A stretch of DNA of 64,000 nucleotides from Prosapia bicincta (Eukaryota; Arthropoda; Insecta; Hemiptera; Cercopidae): NCBI GenBank assembly GCA_036971475.1, contig JBAIZL010000002.1:174715524-174779523 (forward strand), read 5' to 3'. Below the pieces are notes generated by a model. The model did no database searches. It was not told where the DNA came from and worked only from the letters and a program-made list of their open reading frames with translations. Position numbers and translations under genes: made by a program. Shown here piece after piece: positions 38,771-51,500 of the stretch; position 1 is the first letter of the stretch, and each line of letters starts with the position of its first letter.

Positions 38771-41700
38771 CAATGAATATTTTTCACACCTCCTGAAAGA
38801 ATAATGCAAAGCATTGGAACAACAATTGCAAACAAAACGCATGAATGAAGTTTGAGGCTGCTACAAATTTTATTATAACTGAGAGCCAAGTTGAAAACCT
38901 ATTTATGCCTTCAATTTATATCTTATGTATTTACGGCTTTCGTTTCTTGTATACGTAAAGTGTTGAAGAAATAATGTATAGCTAGTTTACATATTTTATT
39001 GACTTCGACGCTCATACAATGGTGAGTTATTTTACGTTTTTATCGCAGAAGACGGTTGAACTCTAGCAGTTTTTTTTTTCATATTCAATACTCCATAGAA
39101 TAATAAATTTCTTTCAATATTGCTAATGAAATGAAAGTAATTGTTAATTACACCTATTCTTAAATCACTAGGAAACGAGTTGAAATACATTCCATTTTTT
39201 TCACTTAGGCGAACAATATTACAATTATTTATAGCAATCGTGGTGAAGAGAAACTCAAGATACACCGGTGGAGTTACCACGAGATCACACTTTAAAATCC
39301 ATTCCTCGCCGACAAGCAGATGTTTAGCAGCAATACAATGCATATTGCACGGCCACAAAGCAAGATATACCTGTGTTCAGGGCGTTTTTCCATTTTAATA
39401 GAAACGTCATTTAGAGATAGTAGTATGCTTTCGAATAACATATAGAAAACAATTTGATGGGCTATGAATAGATATCGGTGCTATTTGACCTAATATACAT
39501 TGGCCAGATCCACAACGTTGTACCATATTGTCTGAAGTAAAGGAACTGTGTAACTTATATAGTAAAGGGATTTTGATTAGGATCTCTAAATAATTTTAGA
39601 ATTAAAGTGTTCAATGGCTATGTAATGCGAGCAAAAATCTACCACTTCATCAATTCTATGTACCTGACATTACATGTAAATTGGAAACAATATTTTAATA
39701 TTTTTCCATGTAATAGTTCCTTTGACTTAGGTTGAACAAAAACGTAGCAACGAAACTAATCTAGGAATCACAGATTTGAGATTGTAAATCGTTATTCATA
39801 AGTATTCGCTTGTCAGGCTACGTTGAACGGGAAAAAATTCAAAGAGTTCTTTTTAAATACGAACTTTATTTGTACAAAGTTAAGCAGCATTACGCAAAGT
39901 AGAAGCGGTTTACTTTTTCCTTGGTCAAATCACTTTAGGTACGCGTCACACATAAACTTTGCTCGGATGGTGATGCTTTGAGAAGTTCAAGTGTTGACAC
40001 TTAAAACCTATTAAGTTCGAACAAAAGCTCAAATTTCAAGTAGCTGTGTTCCGTAAGATCTTTCTGGACAGCAGATATCGTGTCACCAATGATGTCTTCA
40101 ATTTCCATTTCAAGAAGCGCTGTAAATCTTAGATACCAAATCTTTATTTTAACAAAGAAAACATGAATCATACGCTCAATATTTTTGTAAAGTCTTATCT
40201 TGAAACTAATTCGCTGTGTACATAAATTAAATATGAGTACAATAAAGTTTCACTAATCAACTCGTATAAAAAACAGCCGTCATGTCGACAGTGTTTGGTC
40301 ACAGTTCAAAAAACCTCTTTACTATACATATATGAAAAAACAATGTTTTTAAATTGACATAAAACTATTTACAGCAAGTATCTGAAAGGAAAAACTCTTG
40401 CGTTGAAGTGAAGCAGACACGTAACTATCTAGCACTCGGGACAACAAAACTCGAAACCCACGGTTTTCATAAGGTTTCTTCTCAAAGGCCGCGAGAAAAC
40501 TCACCGATGAAAAAATAACGAAATTGCTAAGGTCGACAAAAACCAAATAATGTTGATTCGATAATATTATAAAGGATTTAAACATAAAATGAAACTGCGC
40601 TAGCTGGCTAACCACAAAAACTAATATCTCTGACATTTATATAGTCTTGAAAAAAAATGCTGATAAATGAACGTTAAAAATGGTAACATTCGAAAACAAA
40701 TTAAAAAAAATTCTAATGTGTATAAGGGCGCATTGAGACGTGAGCCACCGCATCCCGTTTAATTTAAGCATGAGTAAGGGCTTAGAGTTTAATGCAAGCT
40801 ATCTCAAAGGCATGATATTGATTATCTGACACAAAGGGGTTTGGTTTTAATACCTGAAGAATTTTCAAAGGCAAAGGGTGTCTAACCGTTCATGAAAGTT
40901 AAACCAGACTTATGACGTACAACACAATATTCTTTAATGACAACCCATTGTTAACATTACCTGAACAGAGTGATACATAAAGGTAACATTAAATATGGTA
41001 TACATTTAGTAGGTTTGTCTCAGATACGACTTCCTAATGCTATATCACCTATATTCTGTACTTAGCGGTGTTTCATCCTTTCTATAATCCCTTCTATACT
41101 CCTAACAATTGTCTGGAGATACGTAAGTATCACACTGGCTGGTTGCCTTAGAACGATAAACAAACAATTATTCAAAATCGAGTAGTACGTTCGATTCACG
41201 ACCAATTTTAAACGTTTCGGCGGACCTTTGTTTATATTTGACACCACAGTCGAGTAATAGCAGGAAAATATAAATGTTAGAAGTTCTCTTACAAGTTTGT
41301 AATTACCTATATATATAAATTATAAAATTTGAAACATACAAGCAGGAAAAGGCATACATTTCTTGAAATAGAAAACACTTTATTGCAAAGAATGTTTCAA
41401 GTGATATTGCAATTTAATTCACACGCTACTATAGTTTTATATAATAGAAGGAACTATAAATGTTTAATTTCAACTTTTAAACACCCTATTTGTTCCTCAA
41501 CACCCTTTGAAGAATTTCAAACAAACGGTCTTTTCCGTTCCTCTAAACTGCATTGTAACGTAATTTAAGCCCCTTCAAATGTCACGTTACCTGACAAAAT
41601 GAACTAGAATTTGACTGCTTCCGGAATAATCCGCTAGCTTTGAGCGGTTTATGTATCTTATTATGAACAGAGACGTTGCTATATTAAGCAAGTGTTTGAT

Positions 41701-43209
41701 TTGTTCGTTCCTATAGTGGTATCATGAAGTTTCGTGTCTTAAAAGATTTTGTTTAATTAACTTAGAACCAAAGCGACAATCATACTGTATAGCTTGGTTT
41801 TGTTACTAAGTATATTTCGCGAGGTTGGAAGAAATTGTTTATTCGGATAACCAATACATTATTACTATAACAGTGATGAAAAGATGTAATAAGCTACACC
41901 TTATTGTCCAATTTCAAAGAACCTCATCCAAATTGTATAGCATATTTGACTTCTAATTTTCTTTAACTCACATAAAAGTTCAAAAAAAAAGTAAATAAAA
42001 ATTACTTTCGTTAGTGAAAAATTACTAAGTTAGTGTGAAACGCGACTGCTGAAAATTATCTGTAAGTCGTGGTTATTTGGCAAGTGATACCAAAAGTAGT
42101 AATTTTTATAAAAAAACACAAACAAAATTTGCATGTTTTCAGTTAAGATATGTTTTTTCAAACAACTACGAAAGTATTTTTTTACCCTCTTATATAAACG
42201 CCATTTATTTAGTGAACAAAACATAATCACTAAATGAGACCAGTCACATAATGTAAAGCTTTGAACATTGTCATTTTTAACGTCCAGTAATATCTTCTTC
42301 GAAAGGCACCATTTATGGATACTTTTTATTGTTCTACCTACATTATCTAAACAAATCCTAACATAGGTTAATAAATGTTTATTGTCCTAATGTCTTTTAA
42401 TAATGCCACCCCCTTGTTATAGTGTTACTCAGTGTAAGACCGAACTCTTCTATCTGTATGACAAGATACAGTCACACGCATTGCCTATAATTTAAAATAT
42501 CTGCCCTCTAATATTTCTGTAATTAATGATTTAGTAATGTTTGTTCAAGTCTCTAGTGAGGTACCTCTTGACCAACACTCCTATACTTTTCTGACAGGTT
42601 TCCCTAAGTAATAAGCTTCATACTATTTACTTGTAAATTTCTTAGAGCTTTTTTGCAGAAACAAATAATTCTAATTTTATGTATTATTCTTTATAGCTCG
42701 AACTATGTATGTGCCTTGTTCGTCATCCGTAAATAAGTGCCTTTACTGGCAATCCTATGCGTTTAAAACAGGGATTTTTATAATACACATGGTTGATAGT
42801 ACACAACCCTATTCCTGGCTGTACGGCTCATTTGAAACGAATAATATAGAAAATACGAAAATCTTACCATTCTCTTAATGCAAAAAAACACATATTTGCA
42901 CTATGAAACTGAGATTATAAACTGTTTTTCTCATACATTTTATATTTATGTAAAACCTGTTTCTAGAATAACCTTCAAGAGAGTATGGGTGTAATATGGA
43001 TATTTTTTGTTGCTTGAAATCGAAAAAACAATTGTTTTAAAAGTACTCTATTAAAGGAAATATAGATCGTAAAAAAATTATGACGACAACATCCGTTTGC
43101 TTGTGTATTGATGAATATCTGTAGATTAATAAATGAAGTGGCCATTAATTTGGTGCCTTTTTGAAGGGATGATTTACGGAATGTCAACCAAGTAAAATTC
43201 TTTGAAACA
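38767..43209. other. Unique non-coding DNA
   Basis: About 4.4 kb with only short ORFs on both strands and no recognisable exon, RNA gene, array or element. Confidence 0.55.
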
Positions 43210-43214
43210 ATATA

Positions 43215-43281
<67 letters not shown>
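43210..43281. repeat. (TA)n(TTTA)n microsatellite
   Basis: A TA run passes into about seven TTTA units. Confidence 0.95.
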
Positions 43282-43283
<2 letters not shown>

Positions 43284-44287
43284 TCAAACGTTTGTACACT
43301 TAATAAAGACCAATAGGACGAAGTTCCTATAAATACCTTTACAAGTATCTGCCAGTAATATTTCATGTTGAAATGCTCCTTCAAACAGATAGTTGAGTTA
43401 CAATGTTTCCTCTATGCCATATGATAAATTTTTTAGGCTGAAACCATTTATTGGAACAAATTTATTTCATGGGCGGTTTTTTGATTGCAGTAATGTAAAA
43501 CATACCAGCAACTCATATTTGTGTTCTTATACTTTTACATCCAATTTTTATGTACTGCATTGTTATTTCTTATTGTCTTTTATTTTAAAGATTGTGCTGT
43601 TTGACGAGGTTACTATGTATGTATTTATTTGTTGTTGTTAAGAAAAAAAAACACCTTCCTACTCATGGTAACCACAAAAAATGTAATAATAAAAATAAAG
43701 GGCAAATAAAACAATTGGTTTTTTGTATGTTTATGGATGTATTATTTTAATATTTAATTTTATTTTAAAGGGCATGAATATACTATAAATGCTTTTTTAT
43801 ATAAACAGTTTTTGTAACTAAATTGTCATAAAATTAAATTGAGTTTTATAATAATATTTTACCGGTAAATCAGCTGCAAAAAAAATCATAAAACTTATTC
43901 TACAGGAAAGTAAAAAAAAATTGAAGGTAAGGTTAAAAAATATTAATCTATTTAAAGTGTACTAATAGTCATAAAGAAATACTGTACGGTTTTTTAAATT
44001 CAAATTTTATAGTAAATAGTTTTCGTATAAAACTATATATTTTAAAAATGTAAAAGAAATATTGTACAAAACGTATTATTTGTAATTTTCATGAATTACT
44101 TTTTATAAGGCATATAGTTTATTCTTTTGAAACTTATATATTACATACGATGAATTGCTTCATCGTTTAGGAATATTAAATTTCTCACTTTAAGGTTTAA
44201 AAAACTAGTAAACATATTTCTTTTTTTATTGTTTTGAATATTTAGTTTAAGTATTTCATATATATTATGTATGTATATATATATATT
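43282..44287. other. AT-rich non-coding DNA
   Basis: Nothing recognised. It ends in a short TA/GTAT run that borders the PLE. Confidence 0.6.
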
Positions 44288-44384
44288 AATACAACATGGA
44301 TTATTCAAATACAAGAATATTTATTCATTTATATTCTAAGCTTTTCGTTGGTAATCAGTACCAATATCATCAGGAATGAAAATT
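44288..44384 (-). repeat. PLE left terminal repeat (pseudo-LTR end, inverted)
   Basis: The complement of this interval matches the right terminal repeat base for base over most of its length, with the same order: CCTGATGA, stem, GAAAAGCTT, AT-rich spacer, terminal CATGTTGT. Confidence 0.85.
44343..44373 (-). ncRNA. Hammerhead-ribozyme-like core, left PLE end
   Basis: On the minus strand, CTGATGA (complement of 44367-44373) is followed by a hairpin stem TTGGTA/TACCAA and GAAA (complement of 44343-44346). The basal pair that is G-C in the right copy is A/C here, so the stem is one pair shorter. Stems I and III are not resolved by eye. Confidence 0.5.
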
Positions 44385-44801
44385 ACTGTATTGTAGTTTA
44401 GATTTGAGACTTGATTATTAATTCAAAAAATTTTGATAACATATTTAATATTTAACATACTGATTAAACAATCAAATATCTGGAATTTTGTGTATTATTA
44501 CATATATTTGAAAAAGATATTTTAAACAACTCAAGATATATAGTTTTTAACATTTCTAAAGTAATTATACTGAAGATATTCATGTTTACAAGTTGATACT
44601 GAAACAAACAAATATTTTATAATATACAACTAGAAGCAGATATTTACAATATAATACAGTCTATTTTACACTAATATATTTTAAAATGATTTTTTATGAT
44701 ATTAATAATTGTACTGTTGCATTAACAAAAGACATTAATTTATTTGAAAAACGTAAAATTCAACTAATTATAACAAACTGTAATATATACTTTAATGAAC
44801 A

Positions 44802-46460
44802 TTGTATTATAAATATTATAATTCCAAAATACGCAAAATTACAATAAAAAACAAAAATAATATAGCTCAAAAAACATGTAAACAAGTTGAAAAATTATGG
44901 GTTAAGAACGAAATTAAAAACTTTTATCAAAAGAAAAATACTTTAACGATTGAAATATATATGCTACATATAAAATTAGCTTCTACTATGCATAACATAA
45001 AATGGGTAGAAAAATATAATAAAATCAATATATTTGTTAAAAATATTTGAAATATAAAAATAAATAGAATAAACAAAAAACTTAAAAATATGAAGTTAGA
45101 AAAACAAATAAAAGATGTACCTGAAATTAAATATCATAATTTTCACCCTAATGTAGTTAAACTATAAAATACTGGATTTAATAATAAGGAAATAAAACTA
45201 CTTGAAAACAATAAAACCAATATAAAAACCGACATAAATAATAATATTATAATATTATAATAGATACAGAACTATTTATTAGTAAACTATATACAAGCTT
45301 ACAAGAACATAACAGAATCGCTTATGAAATTAAAAAATTGATTTAAAAAAATACAGTAAATAAAACAAATATGAAACAATATTCAGAAATTAAAGATTTG
45401 AAGCAACAATTACAATATAATAATCTTATTACAGTAAAGGCAGATAAAAGTAATGCTATGGTCATTATTGATAAAAATGAACACATAACAAAAACAGAAA
45501 AATATATAAATGATAATCAATTTTATCAAATATATAAACATCCTACAAATAAATTTCAAAATAAAATAAAAAATATTGTAAAATCTTTATATAAATTATT
45601 CAATAAAAATAATATAAGCAACTATAAAAATGATATTCCAAAAATTCCAATATTGAATGGACTTGAAAAATTACATAAAATAGATAAACCAATAAGACTA
45701 TTAATAAATTTTATAAATGCTCCATCTTATAAAAGATTATGGTAAATATTCTTAAAGATAAAATAGAACTAAATAATAATCATACTATCATAAATTCAAT
45801 TAATCTTATTAAATAACGAAATGCAATTGAAATTAATGAAAATACAAAATTAATATCATTAGATATAAAAAATATGTATACAAACATACCTAAATTAGAT
45901 ATAAAATCCAAATTAGAACACGAGAAAGATAAAAAATTAACATTAGAAATGACATTTAAATTAACATTAAAGACACTTAAAATAATATTAAATCAAAATT
46001 ATTTTTCATACAATGAAAAATTTATAAACAAGAAGATGGTCTTGCTATGGGTTCGCCATTATCAAATATATTATCTGAAACATTTTTACAACAATTAGAT
46101 AATAAAATGAACGAAATCATAAAAATATATGATAAAAATGGTTATTGGGTTCGCAATGTAGATGATGAAATGTATATAACAAACAATAATAATATAAGTT
46201 TAACAAATATTTTAGATAAAATAAATAAAATTATAATGAAATCAAATTTACTTATGAAATTGAAACAAATAACAAAAATAAATTTTCTAGCTTTTAACAA
46301 TAATAAGAAAAATGAAAAAGTTTGACTAAATGATATACCGTAAACCAACTTTAACAAACCAAATTATACCAAATAACTCTAATCATCAATATAATCAAAA
46401 ATAGCTGTTTTATATAAGTTATTATATAGAATGCATAAAATACCAATGAATGAAGAAAGT
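44802..46460 (+). pseudogene. Penelope-type reverse transcriptase, degenerate
   Basis: Four open pieces and the gaps between them spell a PLE polymerase in order. They are: an N-terminal region with LHIKLAS and a WVEKYNKIN stretch (44802-45050), FHPNVVKL (about 45150), KADKSNAMVIIDKNEH (about 45430), LEKLHKIDKPIRLLINFINAP (45660-45725, RT finger/palm), LISLDIKNMYTNIP (motif A aspartate, about 45850), AMGSPLSNILSE (about 46047, motif B) and WVRNVDDEMYI (about 46145, motif C). The motif C tyrosine of the usual YVDD is asparagine. Premature stops interrupt 45050, 45166, 45250 and 45745, and a frameshift lies near 46030. The usual protein is about 600-800 residues and ends in a GIY-YIG nuclease, which is absent here. 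Confidence 0.9.
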
Positions 46461-46477
46461 AAAGAAAAATAAAAATG

Positions 46478-46573
46478 TAATTTTTATTCCTGATGATGTT
46501 GGTACTGTTTACCAACGAAAAGCTTTGAATATAAATATATAAATATTTTTGTATTTAAATAACCTATGTTGTT
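46478..46573 (+). repeat. PLE right terminal repeat (pseudo-LTR end)
   Basis: It pairs with the left terminal repeat as an inverted copy. Its outer half, reading TTTGTATTTAAATAACC then TATGTTGTT, also matches both arms of the palindrome at 59781-59884. A fragment of the same terminus recurs at 46631-46662. Confidence 0.85.
46490..46520 (+). ncRNA. Hammerhead-ribozyme-like core, right PLE end
   Basis: CTGATGA (46490-46496), one unpaired T, a perfect 7-bp stem GTTGGTA/TACCAAC (46498-46504 with 46510-46516, 5-nt loop) and GAAA (46517-46520). The core and stem II agree with type I hammerheads described in Penelope elements. The extra T before stem II and the unresolved stem III make activity uncertain. 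Confidence 0.55.
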
Positions 46574-46630
46574 AAAATTATTAAACAAGAAAACGTATTT
46601 TATATATATATAAAATACCTATTCTTGAAT

Positions 46631-46662
46631 TAATTCTTGTATTAGAATAACCTCAGTTGTTT
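46631..46662 (+). mobile_element. Extra PLE terminus fragment
   Basis: TTCTTGTATTAGAATAACCT followed by CAGTTGTTT matches the outer 30 bp of the PLE right end. It stands about 60 bp beyond that end and about 210 bp before the start of duplication copy B. Confidence 0.6.
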
Positions 46663-48535
46663 GTGATTATTATTAAAAAAATATATTCCATTTATACCAT
46701 AAGTTTAAAGCAAAACTGAATATAGGAATATAGAAGGAAACTAAAAGTTATAATCTCCTAACTCTATAGTTTCGAAGCTAATACTTTTTGCAGAAATTAC
46801 AACGCTTATTAAAATTTTTATTTCGTAGTACAAATATCGGAAGGTAACATTAATTTATTCTTATTGGTAAAGATTCTTCTAGAAGGGTAGGTAGGGTTTC
46901 ATTTATTAAAACTAACAAATTAGACTGTTAGGTAATTTCTTTATATTTGATATATTAAAAAAATATTCTTTAACACTTCGTTCTACATTAAGTTCCATAT
47001 TTCTTTTAATCTAATTTTGTGGATGAACTAAAAAGAAAACAAATGCGGTATGAAGTCCAAGCCATACTGTCAGAGATTCATTATTTCTCAGGAATACATA
47101 TGAAGGTACCCTAATTCAAAAAAGATTTCCTATTTCTTGCGTGGAGAATTTTATTCAATCGAAATATATCACCTGAGGCTACTTCCAACGGAATCTTTAG
47201 TTCCTGCAATGTTATTGGATATTTCAATTATCTCATTACTTTTCATTAACAACAAGTTGGGTCTTTTGGGATTGCGTCAGCCATATAAATTCTTCCTTTT
47301 ATAAGAGAATGATTATTCAACTTGGATCGTAGAAAATATTATTAAAAAGAAACAAATAAGCCTACATTTATAACATGCCTTTACAAAAATGTATTAAAAA
47401 TTTATTACTTATGGACAAACATTTTAATTAATTGAAATACCTCTTGTATCTCTTTCAGATAAGGAAACGATTTTCCCACTAACTTACACTAACTAAGCAC
47501 TAACTTACACTGTCATCAGAGCCGTTTCATTGGTTGCATAAATATCTTAGAATAGTACTAATAATTCAATCGAGTTATATGTCTTGTATGAATCTGAATT
47601 TTAATTGATTTAAAACATATTATTCATTAGGAATTTGCAACAAAACACTCATTCTTATGAGGAACGTTACGTTTAAGAATTCAAATGTAGGTACTTAATC
47701 AAATTTTGAGTTAGTTTGCTCTTATAGTAGATTTAATTAAAAGTCGTATTGTCCATAAGAACGAGTTTTACCCATTTTCTTTATTTTACTCATGTTTGAA
47801 TGTAATTAAGGTTTATCAATTTAATGTACGTCTGGTCCATTATTTATCTATTTAATTCTGTTTGTGATTAATTTATTTATCATATTTGTTAGGATTTATG
47901 TATGTATAGTAAATTGTAAAAAATTAAGGAAGTTATTGTACTTCAAACTCTAAAAAAACATGTTTTTCGAAACCGATATATGCGTATTTCGTCAGATATC
48001 CACTAGGTAGACTACAAATGCGGAGCCTATTTTATTAAATTTTTCATCTAATTTAATTAAAATACACTAAATTTTACAACTCAATTAGCTACCCATGATT
48101 TTCAGTATGGCTTCAATGTAACGGGGTATTTAATATCTGTTTCCCCAGATAAAGCTACTCGTTAATGAGATATTTTCAGACCTATGCTTATGTGAACGTG
48201 AACTTTTTTCATACTGAAATATAAAAACAAAACATTTTTGATTTGACTATTAAGGATTTCTAATAAATTGCGTACTACCATTACACCCACTATTACATCA
48301 TAAATGCTACGTATAGCTATAAATGATGCTTCAAGGCAACTGAAACAATAAGGGGAATTATTTCACATACAATTAATAGGAACTGTTTCGGAAAATAGTT
48401 GAAATTAATAGAATATCAAACATATTAAAAGATATCGAAACTCGGCTAGCTTCTTGAGTTAGGTATAACGTTTCTCTTTTGATCGTCATATGGTTTGGGC
48501 TCTCTTCCATCTCACTTCCTGTAAGTGGAATCAGT

Positions 48536-48594
48536 ATAATACATTTGCTCCAGATAAAATACATTTGCTCTAGATAAAATACATTCGTCTCTAG
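48536..48594. repeat. Minisatellite, copy B version
   Basis: Three units matching those at 6766-6822. Confidence 0.8.
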
Positions 48595-51500
48595 TTTGAG
48601 ATGAAGGTACAGTTTCTTATTTTCCCAGATTGTTTATATTTGGAAAAATTTGAATCGGTAAGATATTATTTGCATTTAAATATTACGATTATCATTGTTA
48701 GTGTATTCATAACATTAACAGACTTTTATATGTGAAATGCACCACCAAAATGTTTAACCATTCATAAAATTTCATTTCACACTTTTTCTTTCATCTTCAA
48801 TACCTTAGGATTATGTCTTAGTTTCTATACATTTTCTTACATGTTTATTATTTACTTTAAGAATGATTTAATTTCGTTTATAATTTGTGTTCCATCTTTA
48901 TTATCAACTCACTTTCTCTAAAAAAGTATCACATTTCTCTCTGTTTAAGGTCAGTTATTAGGTTATTATTAATTAACACATACTAAAAATATAGGTACAG
49001 GTATACTTGATAAATCAATTTCTATGTTTGCACTATAAATATTATATTATTAATTTTTATTAATCACAGTACACACATCGTTTTTATGTATATTTATATA
49101 AATATTATTTCGTGTTTGTATTTAGATGTTGTAAACAATTATTGTATTCATAGACTTGTAACAAAGTCAAAATTTCTGTTTGTATTTATCGTGAGATACT
49201 TTAAAATAATAATATACTTTTACATAGGTTTTAGAATAAAATTTCATTTTCTATATTGTTGCCTGTTATTACACTTTCAGAATTTTTTTTATCAAAAGTC
49301 ATAATAGTTTTAATGCAACGTTGCATTTACAAGGTTGATTTGAATTATTTAAGGATTACAAAAACTTCATTATTGAATTTATTTGTAGCTAATCTGTAGA
49401 AAATCTCTTATGTCAATAAATAATTAAGTTTTCTTTTAACGTATTAGTAATAATGCTTTCTGCCAGCGTGTGTAGTTTGTCTATGTTTAAATTGTGTATT
49501 AGACCAAAAAGCTAGTATATATAGTTAAAAACCTAAATTATTAGGTTATTTGGTAATGGAAAATTTGTCGGTATTCGTCATTTTGAAGATACGATAGTAG
49601 AAACTACCAACCCAATATCTACTATTTTATATGCAAAATAACTTTTATGAAATGTAAATCTAAACATATAAATACATAATGAACAATTATTGGAAATAGT
49701 TGAAATTTTTAAGCTAAAAATTCAAGGAGATACCAAAAATGAAAAATATCCAATTTCATAAAGTGTAATATAAAAAAACCGAAAAAACTTGAATGTTTCA
49801 TTTTCCCTGCCTTTTGAATGTATATATTTCTATTAACGTTTTCGAGAAGGTTGGTTTTTCCAAAGTCAGTAATTTTAAGAGAAAGCTTCAAGAACGTCAG
49901 ACGCTTTGATTTTCCATCCACGTTTGATTCTTTTTTGGTTCCAAACTAAAGTCCAGCACTGTTGTAACAATACTTTACTTTTCTTTAAGTAAATTTATTC
50001 CTCGTTTTGTTCACCATATCCATCCGGAAAGCTTATTCCTCGAAATGTTTTTCTATTAGACACATTCAAATTATTTAAGCCAACTGTTGTCGATAATAAG
50101 TTCGAAGTAGGTAAACATCTATCATTTTGGTCCTAAACGACTGGAGGTCATGTTTGCGGGAAAAAATTCACTCTAAAGGGATACATTTGTTAATGGTTAT
50201 AGTTATCAATAAAAATCAAAATTGTTATCTTTTTTCAAGCGACTTTTTTCCAGGTTTAAAGCTATTTATAAACAACAAAATCTTCATCGAACCTTCATTG
50301 GCTTCGTAAGTAACCAGTAAACATTCAACTGATTTGGAGCTGTTTTCTGCTCTACTTCACTTTAGAAGCAGCAATATTCCCAGACCCATCTATATACATC
50401 CCAACCAAAACTTTCACCTTCTCTTTACTATACTTTCATTTGAGATTAATTAATATTTGTTAATAAAAATGTATTTCTTTGTAAATTGTTAAACAACATT
50501 CAGGTCGCATACAAATTAAACATATTTTGTTTGATAACGTTTTCTTTGTCATAGCAGTACACAACTCTAAATTCCTTTTAACAGAACAAGCCTCATCAGA
50601 CACCAAATTTATTTATTCGAAAATGCGTTATTACCAAATAATGCCACCTATAAAAATAATAATCTGTTTTCACTAATTTCTCTTGATCTCTTTAAGATAC
50701 AATCTGACTAGCTGTTCAGGATGTTCAGCTTTTAAAACCAGCTATCGATTTTTGCAGTTGTTCTGATTACACTTCTGGAACATTGTAGTTACATTTTTTA
50801 AAAGGGATTACAATGTGTTCTTTAAAGTTCATTAGTGTTTTGAAACTAGACATTATCTTTTTATTTCTGGATAATTCATTTCCGTCCCTGGATTACTTTG
50901 AGCTTTAAATTCAATGCTAAATTTTTTTATACCGAACGCTTAGTCATCGAAAAATAAATAAAAACCTCTAGCCCAAGACAATAAAACTAAAGCATGGGAC
51001 CGGATGTATATTTCTTATCTCCAAATTGACGACTGAGAGCCAACATTCTAACCGACAAATCTGAATACACAGCTTTATAGATTTAAAATCTCGTATAAAG
51101 GGATAGAATAGAAATTACAAGCAGATATACACAAAAAGACAAAAGAAGATGTTATTTTGCTATTTTTCCCTTCAGTAGACCCCGTTCACTATCGACTAAC
51201 CCACTATCGATCGTTGAAGTTTTTCTGATTTCATTTCTCGAATATTATAGTTGCATTGTTTGAAAAGGTTGGGAATGTGGTCTGAAAAAGTTTGGTAGTC
51301 TTTTGCAAATAGACATTAGCAAATAATAGGAAAATAATTTTGCTTTGTTATATCAATCACGTAAAATACATAAACTTATTTTGTCAATGAGAATAAGCTG
51401 TTCAGCTGTGTTTAGCTGTTTCTTGTTAATTGTCTCATGATTGAACTCAAAATATTTGTCTCGAATAAGGACACGCAGATAAGGGCATAAATATAATGTC

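Larger units (their letters stand above)
44288..46573 (+). mobile_element. Decayed Penelope-like element with inverted pseudo-LTRs
   Basis: A 2.3-kb retroelement with a degenerate Penelope reverse transcriptase on the plus strand. It is bounded by inverted terminal copies of about 96 bp, 44288-44384 reading as the complement of 46478-46573 at roughly 88-90%. Each terminal copy carries a hammerhead-like core. PLEs commonly have such pseudo-LTRs, often partly inverted. Both outer flanks are short TA-rich tracts, and no clear target duplication was found. The coding part is cut short after the RT thumb region (YRKPT...NNSNH), and the C-terminal GIY-YIG endonuclease is missing. The element is therefore both endonuclease-less and full of stops, and cannot be autonomous. 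Its coding strand is markedly more AT-rich than the surroundings. Confidence 0.88.

Noticed and set aside
39032..39398. Overlapping ORFs of 108 and 85 codons on opposite strands
   Set aside because: They shadow each other, and neither resembles a known protein or shows start context or neighbours.
40349..40636. 95-codon minus-strand ORF
   Set aside because: No domain, and the surrounding DNA has the same composition as non-coding flanks.
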